Positions 32,224 through 40,966 of a stretch of DNA of 64,000 nucleotides are shown in pieces. Both the position numbers and the translations under genes were made by a program. This DNA comes from JAFIEN01 sp051859505. Its GTDB lineage: Bacteria > Pseudomonadota > Alphaproteobacteria > Rhodobacterales > Rhodobacteraceae. Under the pieces are notes generated by a model, which was not told where the DNA came from, made no database searches, and was given only the letters and a program-made list of their open reading frames with translations. Positions within the stretch are counted from its first letter, which is position 1, and each line of letters opens with the position of its first letter. The stretch is taken from NCBI GenBank assembly GCA_051859505.1, contig JBHYFN010000003.1, positions 62,001-126,000 of the forward strand, read 5' to 3'.

Positions 32224-33423
32224 TCACCCCTCGACCGACAGCCGGATATCGAATTTCCGCTTCCGGCCTTCGGCGAAATAGACCTCCGGGTCGAAATACC
32301 CCTCGCAGGCAAAGACCCCCGGCTTGCGCGGCCCCGTCAGGATCAGTTGCGCCGCGATCGAGGCGTTCATCGAGGTGCCCGCATCGACATAGCCGTCATA
32401 GATCGGGTCGGGATGCAGCACGACCTCGCAGCGCACCTTGGCGGGCTTGCCGTCCTTCGTGCCGCGCCCGATGGCGAAATGGATCTCGTGCCCGTCCTGC
32501 GCGGGCATCCTGTCGGCATTCTCGGCCATGTTCCGCGCGATCAGCGCGTTCAGGAAATCAAGCGGCTTGACCTCGACCCCGCCCACGCTCACCGGCCGGT
32601 CGAAATCACCGAAACCCGCCTTCACGAGGCCGACCCAGGCCTCATGCTCGCGGTGGGGCAGGTGCAGTTTCCAGGTGAATTCGCGGATGCCCTTTTCGGC
32701 GATGCCTTCGGCCAGCGGCACGGTGAGTTGCTCGGAATGCGGCGAATACATGAACTCGCAGCGGCCCCAGGGTTCGGGCAGGTCGATCACCTCCTGCCCC
32801 GTCTGGGGCGCGCATTCGACATGGGCCCCGTTCAGGAACTGGATGCTGGGATGGGCATATTCCGCCAGCACGGTCGAGATGGAATAGGGCGGGCAGAGGA
32901 CGGGGTTTTCCGGCCCCTTGAATTCGGCCGCCCAGTAAAGGTTGATCGCCTCGATCGTGTCCAGCTGATCGGCCACCGCCCGGCAGATCACGTTCGACAG
33001 GCCCGGATCGGACCCCACGCCCAGCACCGCGACCACGCCCCTGTCGCGGAAGCGGTCGGCCCAGGCCATCTGCTTGACGGTATAGGTGCCAAGCCCGCCC
33101 AGATCGACGTAATCCACGCCCGCATTCAGCGCCGCCTCGAAGATCGTCATCTGATGGCCCAGAAGCGTGGGCACCGTGTTGATGCAAAGGTCCGCGCCCT
33201 CCAGCACCGAAGCCAGCCGGGCGGGATCGGTCACGTCGAGGTCGTGCAGGCTGATGCGGGGGTCAGCGAACTCGGCCGCGACGGCCTCCATCCGCGGGCG
33301 GGCGGTGTCGCAGAGGCGCAGGTCGGTGATCTCGACAATCGACAGGTCCGACAGCAGATCGCGCACGATCCCCTGACCCATCATCCCCGCGCCGCCCAGA
33401 ATCGTGATCGTCTTGCCCGTCAT
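32224..33423 (-). CDS. Saccharopine dehydrogenase-like oxidoreductase
   Basis: A 399-residue NAD(P)-dependent enzyme. TITILGGAGMMGQGIVRDLL at 5-24 is the Rossmann start; LLGHQMTIFEAALNAGVDYVDL near 90 matches the saccharopine dehydrogenase family. Members include saccharopine dehydrogenase, lysine 6-dehydrogenase and carboxynorspermidine dehydrogenase, all acting on amine or amino acid substrates. In this operon with a polyamine-type importer and an aldehyde dehydrogenase an amine substrate is plausible. It begins nine bases after the aldehyde dehydrogenase stop. Confidence 0.8.
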   Translation of the reverse strand: MTGKTITILGGAGMMGQGIVRDLLSDLSIVEITDLRLCDTARPRMEAVAAEFADPRISLHDLDVTDPARLASVLEGADLCINTVPTLLGHQMTIFEAALNAGVDYVDLGGLGTYTVKQMAWADRFRDRGVVAVLGVGSDPGLSNVICRAVADQLDTIEAINLYWAAEFKGPENPVLCPPYSISTVLAEYAHPSIQFLNGAHVECAPQTGQEVIDLPEPWGRCEFMYSPHSEQLTVPLAEGIAEKGIREFTWKLHLPHREHEAWVGLVKAGFGDFDRPVSVGGVEVKPLDFLNALIARNMAENADRMPAQDGHEIHFAIGRGTKDGKPAKVRCEVVLHPDPIYDGYVDAGTSMNASIAAQLILTGPRKPGVFACEGYFDPEVYFAEGRKRKFDIRLSVEG

Positions 33424-33432
33424 GCCCGTTCC

Positions 33433-34938
33433 TTACACATGTTTCCGCCCTCCGCTGTCGAGGAACCAGTCGTCAGGATAGGGATACCACCAGCCCTGCC
33501 GCACCGGCTTGTGGTCCATGATGACCATCTTGGTCCGCCGGAAGGCGTCCAGCCCCTGCCGCCCAAGCTCGCGCCCGATGCCCGAGGCCTTCCAGCCGCC
33601 GAACGGCAGGGCGTCATTGTCGATCATCGGGTTGTTGACCCAGACCATGCCGGCCTGCAACCGCTCGGTCGCCTCCATCGCCTCGTCAAGCGATTGCGTG
33701 AAGACGGCAGCCCCAAGGCCGAAGGCGCTGTCGTTGGCCGCCCGGATCGCCGCGTCGAAATCCGGCACGCGAGTGATCGCGGCGACGGGGCCGAAGACCT
33801 CTTCGCGCAAAATGTCCATCTCGGGCGTGCAGCCGGTCAGGATCGTGGGGCTGTAGAACCAGCCCGGCCCCGCCTCGTTCGGGATGGTGCCGCCGCAGGC
33901 CACGGTCGCGCCCTTGGCGACGGCGTCCGAGACCAGCCGGACCACCTTGTCGCGCGCGGCCTGGCTCACCAAAGGACCAATTTCCGATCTGGAGAGGCCA
34001 TTTCCCACCCGGAGCGCCCGGGTTTGTTTCACAAACTCTGCAACGAAGGCATCATGGACGGCATCCACCACGAACATCCGCTCGGTCGAGGTGCAGACCT
34101 GCCCGGTCATGTGGAAGGCCCCGGTTACGGCGCCCGCCGCCGCCACCTCGATCGGCGCGCTTTCGGCGATGATCATCGGATCGCTGCCGCCGCCTTCGAT
34201 CACGCAAGGCTTGAGCCGCGCCCCCGCTGCCGCCGCGACCGCCTTTGCCGCCGCGACCGACCCGGTGAAGGCCACCGCATGGGTCCGCTCGCTCTCCACC
34301 AGCGCGCGGCCCGTCTCGGCCCCGCCGGGGACGACCGCGACCAGCCCTTCGGGCAGCACATCGAACACCCGCGCGAAATCGAGGGTGCAGAGCGTCGTCG
34401 CCTCGGCCGGCTTGATGACGCAGGCATTGCCGGCGGCCAGCGAGGCCGCGACCGTCCAGCACATCAGCAGGATGGGGAAGTTGAACGGCATGATATGGGC
34501 CGAAACGCCCAGAGGTTCATACCGCGCATATTGGAACGACCCGGCCTGCGTCGTGCCCGCGATCTTGCCCGCCTCGTCGCGCGCCATCTCGGCGAAATAG
34601 CGGAATACGGGGGCGCAATTGGCCAGTTCGCCGATGGCATCGGGATAGACCTTGCCCATCTCGCGGCTCATCAGGATGGCGCATTGGGTAAAGTCCTCGG
34701 CCTCGATCCGGTTGGCGAGCCGGTGCAGGGCGGCCGCGCGCGACTTGGCGTCAAGCTGCGCCCAATCGGCCTGCGCGGCGTTCAGCCGGGTCAGCACATG
34801 GTCAAGCTCGTCCCCCGTCGTCACCGCATAGCGGCCCACGGGGCCAAGGGTGGCGGGGTCCGTGACCTCGATCCCCGCGCCGCCGGACGCGATGTACCGG
34901 GGCGCAAGGTAATGGCAGGGTTGGCCTGCGTCGAACAT
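33433..34938 (-). CDS. Aldehyde dehydrogenase family protein
   Basis: A 501-residue NAD(P)-dependent dehydrogenase converting an aldehyde to an acid. The nucleophile is C282 (TGQVCTSTERMFV) and the general base is E248 (KPCVIEGGGSDPMII); PFNFPILLM at 151-159 and GNACVIKPAEATT near 170 bind the cofactor. Subfamily resembles succinate-semialdehyde or aminobutyraldehyde-type enzymes. In the operon it could oxidise an aldehyde made from an imported amine. It lies 24 bases downstream of a cupin gene. Confidence 0.92.
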   Translation of the reverse strand: MFDAGQPCHYLAPRYIASGGAGIEVTDPATLGPVGRYAVTTGDELDHVLTRLNAAQADWAQLDAKSRAAALHRLANRIEAEDFTQCAILMSREMGKVYPDAIGELANCAPVFRYFAEMARDEAGKIAGTTQAGSFQYARYEPLGVSAHIMPFNFPILLMCWTVAASLAAGNACVIKPAEATTLCTLDFARVFDVLPEGLVAVVPGGAETGRALVESERTHAVAFTGSVAAAKAVAAAAGARLKPCVIEGGGSDPMIIAESAPIEVAAAGAVTGAFHMTGQVCTSTERMFVVDAVHDAFVAEFVKQTRALRVGNGLSRSEIGPLVSQAARDKVVRLVSDAVAKGATVACGGTIPNEAGPGWFYSPTILTGCTPEMDILREEVFGPVAAITRVPDFDAAIRAANDSAFGLGAAVFTQSLDEAMEATERLQAGMVWVNNPMIDNDALPFGGWKASGIGRELGRQGLDAFRRTKMVIMDHKPVRQGWWYPYPDDWFLDSGGRKHV

Positions 34939-34962
34939 CGGTGTTCCTTCCCGTGCCGCGCT

Positions 34963-35307
34963 TCAGCGGATCATGTAGACCTTCTTGATCGTCTCGTGCA
35001 CGGTGCAGACGCCCTTCCAGTCCTGCGGGAAGAAGGCCGCGGTGTCGGGCGTGATCTCGATCACCTCGCCATTGTCGTGAACATAGGTGCAGCGCCCTTC
35101 GAGGAAGTGGCAAAACTCGTCCCGCGTCACATGGCAGACCCATTTGCCGGGCGTGCAGATCCACAGGCCGCATTCGGATTCGCCATTCGGCCCCTTGTGG
35201 AGGAGCTTGCCCGAGACATGGCTGACCCCTTCGATCATCGTGTCGATGGTGCCCCAGTCCACCAGATCGGTGGTCTGAAGCGGCTGTTTCATCACGGGTG
35301 TGGTCAT
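34963..35307 (-). CDS. Cupin-domain protein (Cupin_3/DUF861-like), second of a tandem pair
   Basis: A 114-residue single-domain cupin. LLHKGPNGESECGLWICTPG and HVTRDEFCHFLEG carry the first motif (with a Glu and a His) and FPQDWKGVCTVHETIKKVYM ends the second. Motif Cys-His and Glu can bind a metal. It is a close paralogue of the neighbouring 119-residue cupin. Such small cupins act as isomerases, hydrolases or ligand sensors; the substrate is unknown. ATG at 35307 lies nine bases after the preceding stop. Confidence 0.8.
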   Translation of the reverse strand: MTTPVMKQPLQTTDLVDWGTIDTMIEGVSHVSGKLLHKGPNGESECGLWICTPGKWVCHVTRDEFCHFLEGRCTYVHDNGEVIEITPDTAAFFPQDWKGVCTVHETIKKVYMIR

Positions 35308-35316
35308 CAGTATCCC

Positions 35317-35676
35317 TCAGACAAGCATGTAAAGGTTGCGCATGGTTTCATGCACGCGGCAGGTGCCGGTCCAGCCGGCCGGGAACATCACCGCCGTTCC
35401 GGGGCCGACCTCGATCACCTCGCCATCGTCGCGGGTATAGGTCGCGCGGCCCGCGACGAAATGGCAGAATTCGTCGCGCGGGATCGACAGCCGCCATTCC
35501 CCCGGCGTGCAGACCCAGAGGCCCACCTCGGGCTGCCCGTCCGGCCCCTTGTGCAGAAGCCGACCCGTGCTGTGCGAGCCTGCGACGATGGCATCGGGCT
35601 GCACGCCCCAATCCACCAGATCGTCATGGGTCGTGGCCCCGTGGATATGGGGCGCTGTTGCGGCAAGGTTCGTCAT
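35317..35676 (-). CDS. Cupin-domain protein (Cupin_3/DUF861-like), first of a tandem pair
   Basis: A 119-residue cupin similar along its whole length to its neighbour: both have DDLVDWG or TDLVDWG near the start, LLHKGP(D/N)G, GLW(V/I)CTPG, RDEFCHF and CRVHET or CTVHET. The duplication is clear. It overlaps the glycosyltransferase start region: its ATG at 35676 lies four bases inside the upstream gene's end, so the two are translationally coupled. Metal ligands appear intact. Confidence 0.8.
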   Translation of the reverse strand: MTNLAATAPHIHGATTHDDLVDWGVQPDAIVAGSHSTGRLLHKGPDGQPEVGLWVCTPGEWRLSIPRDEFCHFVAGRATYTRDDGEVIEVGPGTAVMFPAGWTGTCRVHETMRNLYMLV

Positions 35677-36950
35677 TGCGCCAGCTTCTCAAGCAGGTCG
35701 GCCGCCTTCTCCGGCCCGCTTGCCGCCTGCATATGGGCCGAGGTCTGCGCCAGCTTCGCCTTCATCGCAGGGTCGGTCAGGCAGGTTTCGATCTTGGCGA
35801 TCATCTCCTCATCCGTCCATTCGTAGCGGTCGGACCGGAAGCCGTGGCCGGTTTCCTGCACGCGCATGGCGTTGTCGTGCCCGTCCCAGACATAGGGCAT
35901 GATGATCGCGGGCTTTCCGAAATAGAGGCATTCGGTGAAGGTGTTGTTGCCGCCGTGATGGATCACGACATCCGCCTGCGGGATGACCGAGGGCTGCGGG
36001 AACCAGGACTCAACGATCACATTGGGCGGCACCTCGTCGTACTCGCCCTTGTAATCGCCCACATTCACCAGCGCCCGGAAGCGCGACTTGCCCACCATGG
36101 CGATCAAGCGCTTGAGCAGCGCGGTATCCCCCGCGCCCAGCGAGCCGAAAGAGATATAGACCAGCGGCCCGTCGTTGTTGGCGGCGAAGGTCGGCACCTC
36201 GTAGGGCGCCTCCTTGCGCACGCAGCCTTCCAGATACTGGAACTGCACAGGATCAAGCGGCTCGCTGCGGGTGAACTTCACCGGCTCGGGGTAAAGGAGC
36301 AGGTTGAGGTAGGGCGAGGCCTCGAAGAACTGGCCGAGCGGGTATTCGTCCTCGCCATTGGCCGTCAGGAAGGCGTTGAAATCGTCGTGGATCGGCTTGA
36401 TCACCTCGTTGAACTTCGCGCGGAAGGCGGCGTGGCCTTCGTGGTCGTTCTCGCCCATGCCGGACAGATGCGGGGGGATGCCCTCGTCCTCGATCTCGTT
36501 TTCCGAGCACGAGATGATGCGGACCCAAGGCTTGCCGAACTGCTTGATCGCCGGGAACAGGATCACGTTGTCGACGCAGATCACGTCGGGCTGCACCTTG
36601 GCAAGAATGCCCGGCAGATCCTTCTGCGCCCATTTGGCGCTGTCGACGATCGCCTCCCAGCAGTCCTTCACATAGTTGTCGATCTGGTCGATCGGCTTTT
36701 TCGAGAAGTTGGGGATGTGCCCGTTGATGAAGTTTTCCCAGAACTTGGCAAGCTCGTCCGCCGGCATCGGTTCGGAGAGCGCGACGGGATGCGCCTCGAA
36801 GCCATAGCCCTGATAGATCTCGACAAAACCGGGATCGGACAGGAACACCGCCTTGTGCCCGCGCGCCGTCACCGCCTGCGCGATGCCGACAGAATTCAGC
36901 GCGGGGCCGAAGGCTGCCTCGGGGAAGAAGGCGAAGGTCTTTTGCGTCAT
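35673..36950 (-). CDS. GT1-family glycosyltransferase
   Basis: A 425-residue GT-B fold enzyme of the UDP-glucuronosyl/macrolide transferase type. The N-terminus FAFFPEAAFGPALNSVGIAQ forms the acceptor domain and the C-terminal donor site is DVVIHHGGNNTFTECLYFGKP (about 326-346, key residues His, Gly-Gly, Asn, Glu) and the following PYVWDGHDNAMR. It probably transfers a sugar from a nucleotide donor onto an amine, alcohol or acid. An enzyme of this type inside a polyamine-import operon is unusual. ATG at 36950 has GGACAGACC upstream; the longer reading belongs to the ATPase gene. Confidence 0.82.
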   Translation of the reverse strand: MTQKTFAFFPEAAFGPALNSVGIAQAVTARGHKAVFLSDPGFVEIYQGYGFEAHPVALSEPMPADELAKFWENFINGHIPNFSKKPIDQIDNYVKDCWEAIVDSAKWAQKDLPGILAKVQPDVICVDNVILFPAIKQFGKPWVRIISCSENEIEDEGIPPHLSGMGENDHEGHAAFRAKFNEVIKPIHDDFNAFLTANGEDEYPLGQFFEASPYLNLLLYPEPVKFTRSEPLDPVQFQYLEGCVRKEAPYEVPTFAANNDGPLVYISFGSLGAGDTALLKRLIAMVGKSRFRALVNVGDYKGEYDEVPPNVIVESWFPQPSVIPQADVVIHHGGNNTFTECLYFGKPAIIMPYVWDGHDNAMRVQETGHGFRSDRYEWTDEEMIAKIETCLTDPAMKAKLAQTSAHMQAASGPEKAADLLEKLAQ

Positions 36951-36975
36951 GGTCTGTCCTTTCGTCTGGATGGCG

Positions 36976-38022
36976 TCAGGCCGGAAAGAGGCGGGTGTCG
37001 CGGGCGGACCAGCCAAGCGTGACCGGATCGCCGGGGTGAAGCGGTTGCGCCTCGGCCGCATCGGCCGTCAGGCGCAGGGTGACAGGGCCAGCGGCGGTGT
37101 CCACATGAAGTTGCAGGTCAAGCCCGTGATAGGCCATCGCGCGGACGGTGCCGGTCAATGTGTTCTCGCCCGGCCCCAGCCGGATGCGTTCGGGCCGGAC
37201 CGCCGCGACGGCCCCCGCCGCCGCCCCCTGCGGCATCGGGTCGGTCGAGGAAAGGGTGACGTCCTTCACGCGCAGGCCACTGCCCTCGGGGTAGCCTTCA
37301 AAGAAGTTCATCACCCCGATGAAATCGGCGGCATAGCGGTTGACGGGCCGCTCATAAACCTCGCGCGGGGTGCCGCATTGCAGAAGCTTGCCGTCCTTCA
37401 GGATGGCGATCCGGTCGGCCATGACCAGCGCCTCTTCCTGATCGTGGGTGACGACGATGAAGGTGATCCCCACCTCGTGCTGCAGGCGCTTCAGCTCCAA
37501 CTGCATGGCGCTGCGCAGCTTCTTGTCGAGCGCGCCAAGCGGTTCGTCCAGCAGCAGAAGCCGGGGCCGCTTGACCAGCGCGCGGGCGAGTGCGACGCGC
37601 TGTTTCTGCCCGCCCGAAAGCTGTTCGGGCTTGCGATGGGCAAGGCCCTCAAGCTGGATCACGCCCAGCATCTCGTCCACCCGCCGCGCGATCTCGGCCT
37701 TTGGCAGCCGCTCCATCTCGAGCCCGTAAGAGATGTTGGCCCGCACCGTCATATGCGGAAACAGCGCATAGCTCTGGAACATCAGGTTCACCGGGCGGCG
37801 GTTCGGCGGCACTTTCGTGATATCCGCCCCGTCCAGCAGAACCGCGCCGCCCGACGGATCCTCGAACCCCGCCAGCATCCGCAGCAGCGTCGTCTTGCCG
37901 CTGCCCGAGGCCCCCAGCAGGGCGAAGAATTCGTTTTCGGCCACGTCGAGGCTGACCCCGTCCACCGCCGTGACGGTGCCAAAGCGTTTCTCGATCCCCT
38001 GCACCTGCAACAGCGGCGTCAT
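36976..38022 (-). CDS. ABC transporter ATPase, polyamine-type (PotA-like)
   Basis: A 348-residue ATPase. Walker A is GASGSGKTT near 37-45, the Q-loop is in LMFQSYALFPHM, the signature is LSGGQKQRVALARAL, Walker B is RLLLLDEPLGALD and the H-loop is VVTHDQEEAL. A C-terminal TOBE regulatory domain begins near 240 (MNFFEGY). It energises the two permeases. Start 38022 overlaps the upstream permease by four bases; the longer open frame runs through the permease. Sequence alone cannot tell spermidine, putrescine or another cation. Confidence 0.9.
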   Translation of the reverse strand: MTPLLQVQGIEKRFGTVTAVDGVSLDVAENEFFALLGASGSGKTTLLRMLAGFEDPSGGAVLLDGADITKVPPNRRPVNLMFQSYALFPHMTVRANISYGLEMERLPKAEIARRVDEMLGVIQLEGLAHRKPEQLSGGQKQRVALARALVKRPRLLLLDEPLGALDKKLRSAMQLELKRLQHEVGITFIVVTHDQEEALVMADRIAILKDGKLLQCGTPREVYERPVNRYAADFIGVMNFFEGYPEGSGLRVKDVTLSSTDPMPQGAAAGAVAAVRPERIRLGPGENTLTGTVRAMAYHGLDLQLHVDTAAGPVTLRLTADAAEAQPLHPGDPVTLGWSARDTRLFPA

Positions 38023-38837
38023 GCCCCCGGCACCCCCCGGTTGAAACGCTGCGCCAGCGCCAGCGCGGTGACGCTGACCGCCAGAACAAGCGTCGCCAGC
38101 GCGTTGATCTCGGGTGTGACGCCGAAACGGATCATCGCCCAGATCTGCATCGGCAGCGTGATCGAGGCGCGGCCTGCGCCGGCGGTGAAGAAGGCGATGA
38201 TGAATTCGTCCACCGACAGCGTGAAGGCCAGCAGCGCGCCCGCGATGATCGCCGGCGCCAGCACCGGCAGGACGACGCGCAGATAGGTGATATGGGCGGG
38301 GGCGCCAAGGTCGCTCGAGGCCTCGACGATGGACCAGTCGAAAGACTTGAGCCGCGCGCGGACCACGGCGCAGACGAAGGCAAGGTTGAAGACGACATGC
38401 GCCATGACGATCGTGTGCAGCCCCATCGAAAAGCGCAGGCCCAGCGCCGCCTGCAGCCATGAGTTCAGGAGCGAGAAGAAGGACAGAAGCGCAATCGCCA
38501 GCACGATATCGGGGATGATCATCGGGGCGAAGATGATGGTTTCGAGAAACCGGCCCTTGCGGCGTCGGATCTCGACCCCGATGGCCAGCGCCGTGCCAAG
38601 GATCGTGGCGAGCAGGGTAGAGACCAGCGCCACCTTGAGCGTGTTTCCTGCGGCCCGCAGAATGTCGGAATTGTTCAGAAGCTCCCCATACCATTTCGTC
38701 GAAAAGCCGGTCCAGGCGGTGGGCAGACCGCCTTCGTTGAACGACAGCGCCACGAGGACCGAGATCGGGATATAGAGGAAGGCGAAGGTCACGCCCAGGA
38801 TCGTGAGCATCAGGCGATGCCGCGAACGCTCATGCAT
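38019..38837 (-). CDS. ABC transporter permease (PotC/PotI-like)
   Basis: A 272-residue permease with six helices and the inner-membrane-coupling EAA motif in EASSDLGAPAHITYLRVVLP near 165-185. The N-terminus MHERSRHRLMLTILGVTF precedes TM1. ATG at 38837 overlaps the upstream permease stop by eight bases (ATGCATGA). It pairs with the next permease to form the membrane channel. Confidence 0.9.
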   Translation of the reverse strand: MHERSRHRLMLTILGVTFAFLYIPISVLVALSFNEGGLPTAWTGFSTKWYGELLNNSDILRAAGNTLKVALVSTLLATILGTALAIGVEIRRRKGRFLETIIFAPMIIPDIVLAIALLSFFSLLNSWLQAALGLRFSMGLHTIVMAHVVFNLAFVCAVVRARLKSFDWSIVEASSDLGAPAHITYLRVVLPVLAPAIIAGALLAFTLSVDEFIIAFFTAGAGRASITLPMQIWAMIRFGVTPEINALATLVLAVSVTALALAQRFNRGVPGA

Positions 38838-39684
38838 CGCGCACCCGCCCGCCCGTGCCGCGTTCGACGGCAAGGGTCTGCAGGAACAACAACCCCATCA
38901 TGATGGCAATCAGCATCATCGACAGCGCAGCCCCAAAAGGCCAGTCGTTCGCGGTCAGGAACTGCGCATAGATCGTGTTCCCGATCATCTGGAACTGCCC
39001 CCCGCCAAGCAGGGCAGGCGTCACGAAATTCCCGATCGACAGCACAAAGACGAACACCGCCCCCACCGCGATGCCCGGCAGGGTCATGGGCAGGGTCACG
39101 CGGCGGAAGGTGGTCCAGGCAGAGGCGCCCAGATCATGTGAAGCCTCGGCAATCTCGGGGTTGAGGCGCGAGAGCGGCGCATAGCAGGCCAGGATCACGA
39201 AGGGCAGGTAGGAATAGACAAGGCCCACGATCACGGTCCCTTGCGTGTAAAGCAGCGGCGGAAGCTCGCCCTCGAACCCGATCCAGCGCGCGGCCTGCAC
39301 GATCAGCCCCTCGCGGTTCAGCAGCACGATCCAGGCATAGGTGCGGATCAGGTAGTTCGACCAGAACGGCAGCACGGCGAAGAACAGAAGCATCGGCTGA
39401 TGCCGGCGCGGCATGGCGGCGATGGCATAGGCAGCGGCATAGCCGATCACGCAGGCGATGAGCGCGGCCGTCCCCGCCACCCGCGCGGAATTGAGGAAGA
39501 TGCCCGCATAAAGCGGGTCGAACACCAGCGCGAGATTCTCGAGCGTCAGGGTATAGTCGATCCCCCCGTAAAGCCCCCGCCGGAAGAAGGCGAGCGCCAG
39601 GATCAGCAGGCACGGCACCACCATCAGCGCCGTCAGCCAAGCCAGCGCCGGGGCCATCAATGCGGTCGATGCCCTGTTTCTCAT
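38830..39684 (-). CDS. ABC transporter permease (PotB/PotH-like)
   Basis: A 284-residue permease with six helices. The EAA motif is EIAEASHDLGASAWTTFRRV near residue 177-196. The hydrophobic first helix (APALAWLTALMVVPCLLILA) and a long periplasmic loop match the PotB class. It forms a heterodimer with the permease at 38019 and starts 49 bases after the binding protein. Confidence 0.9.
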   Translation of the reverse strand: MRNRASTALMAPALAWLTALMVVPCLLILALAFFRRGLYGGIDYTLTLENLALVFDPLYAGIFLNSARVAGTAALIACVIGYAAAYAIAAMPRRHQPMLLFFAVLPFWSNYLIRTYAWIVLLNREGLIVQAARWIGFEGELPPLLYTQGTVIVGLVYSYLPFVILACYAPLSRLNPEIAEASHDLGASAWTTFRRVTLPMTLPGIAVGAVFVFVLSIGNFVTPALLGGGQFQMIGNTIYAQFLTANDWPFGAALSMMLIAIMMGLLFLQTLAVERGTGGRVRDA

Positions 39685-39733
39685 GCGTCTTCCGGGTGGG
39701 GCGGCCGGGATCGCCCGGCCGCCCTCGATGGGC

Positions 39734-40777
39734 TTATTGCGCGGCCATGATCTCGGTCACGAGGCGGGAATAGGCGCGCTGCGCCTCGCCCACGTCGCGC
39801 AGCTGTTCGAAGACGAACATCTCTTCCGGGCTCATCCCCATGTTCGGGAAGGCGGCGATGAGGTCGGGGTCCACAGCCGCCATCGCGGGGGCGTTGGGCA
39901 CCTTGTAAAGGATGTTCTCGGCCGCCCAGCCATGGTTTTCCGCATCGAGGATGTAGTTGACGAAGTCATAGGCCGCGTCCTTGTTCTCGGAGGCGGCAAG
40001 GATGACGATGGTATCGACCCAGAGGTCGGTCCCTTCCTCGGGGATCATGTAGACGACATTCTCGTCCTCGGCGATGGCGTAGTTGCACCAGCCGTCCCAG
40101 GCATGGACGAGCGAGGCCTCGCCCGAGACAAGCTTGGCGTAGAAGGTCGTGTCGTCATAGGCCAGAAGCGTGGATTTCGCCGCGATCAGCGTGTCGCGCA
40201 CCTGTGCCAGCGCGTCTTCATCCGTCACGTTGACGGAAAAGCCGTTGGCCAGCATCCCCGCCCCCAGAAGCCAGCGGTCGGTTGCCAGCATCGTGGTCTT
40301 GCCCGCCACATCCTCGGCCGGGGAAAGCAGGTCGTTCCAGCTTGTCGGCGCCTCGGCCACCAGATCGGTGCGGTAGCACAGGCCCGTCGTGCCCCAGGCG
40401 TAAGGCACCGAGAAATTGTTGCCCGGATCATGCGCCAGTTCCATCGCCTGGCTGTAGAGATTGGCCATGTTCGGGATGCGGTCATGGTCCAGCGTCTCGG
40501 CCAGGCCAAGGTTGTGCAGGATCTCGGCAAAAGGCGAGGAGACGAAGACCACGTCATAGCCTGCCCCGCCGCCGGCGATGAGCTTGCCCATGATCTCTTC
40601 GTTGGTGCCGTGCAGCACCAGTTCGGCGGCATGGCCCGTCGCGGCGGTGAAATCCTCGACGGCGTCGGGGGCCATGTAGCCGTCCCAGTTGGAAATCGTC
40701 AGCGTCTGCGCCGAAAGGGCCGTGCCGCACAGCAGTGCCGCACCGACGGCAAGCGGCCGGGATATGGAAAACATCAT
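39734..40777 (-). CDS. Periplasmic polyamine-type binding protein (PotD/PotF-like)
   Basis: A 347-residue binding protein with a signal peptide ending near ALSAQTLT (residue 23). LTISNWDGYMAPDAVEDF is the typical start of a spermidine/putrescine-binding protein, YGTTGLCYR-like AWGTTGLCYRTDLV and ESGWCN-type DGWCNYA supply ligand-site residues. It captures substrate for the two permeases. ATG at 40777 (or the adjacent 40774) follows GGGAGCTTGCG. The first gene of a nine-gene operon; the ligand is uncertain. Confidence 0.88.
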   Translation of the reverse strand: MMFSISRPLAVGAALLCGTALSAQTLTISNWDGYMAPDAVEDFTAATGHAAELVLHGTNEEIMGKLIAGGGAGYDVVFVSSPFAEILHNLGLAETLDHDRIPNMANLYSQAMELAHDPGNNFSVPYAWGTTGLCYRTDLVAEAPTSWNDLLSPAEDVAGKTTMLATDRWLLGAGMLANGFSVNVTDEDALAQVRDTLIAAKSTLLAYDDTTFYAKLVSGEASLVHAWDGWCNYAIAEDENVVYMIPEEGTDLWVDTIVILAASENKDAAYDFVNYILDAENHGWAAENILYKVPNAPAMAAVDPDLIAAFPNMGMSPEEMFVFEQLRDVGEAQRAYSRLVTEIMAAQ

Positions 40778-40879
40778 CGCAAGCTCCCTGTTATCGAGAC
40801 CGCCCGATTCCCGGCGGCAATTGAAGAGACGCGGCAAAAAGGCCAGCTCATGGGCGAACCTTAGGGGGCCGCCGGAAAG

Positions 40880-40891
40880 CTGGTCAACCAG
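40880..40891. promoter_or_regulatory. Possible GntR-type operator
   Basis: CTGGT-CA-ACCAG, five-base arms around two bases, 103 bases upstream of the binding-protein ATG. GntR-family FadR-type regulators often bind TGGT(N2-3)ACCA. No regulator gene is adjacent, so the assignment is tentative. Confidence 0.3.
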
Positions 40892-40918
40892 ATTATCCAG
40901 AAGGTTACGGGTTTTCCG

Positions 40919-40966
40919 TGCTTTGCCCGAGGCTCTGCCCACAGCTTCGCCCGCAGCTTTGGCCGC
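40919..40966 (+). repeat. Imperfect 12-base tandem repeat, four units
   Basis: Units are TGCTTTGCCCGA, GGCTCTGCCCAC, AGCTTCGCCCGC and AGCTTTGGCCGC. The units share GCTnTGCCC-like cores. The array lies in the divergent promoter region. It could be a multiple binding site or simple slippage; I cannot distinguish these. Confidence 0.55.

Noticed and set aside
31897..35826. A 1309-codon open frame on the plus strand
   Set aside because: It lies antisense to five minus-strand genes with clear motifs, and its translation is low-complexity His/Arg/Gly-rich. Long antisense frames are common at this GC content.
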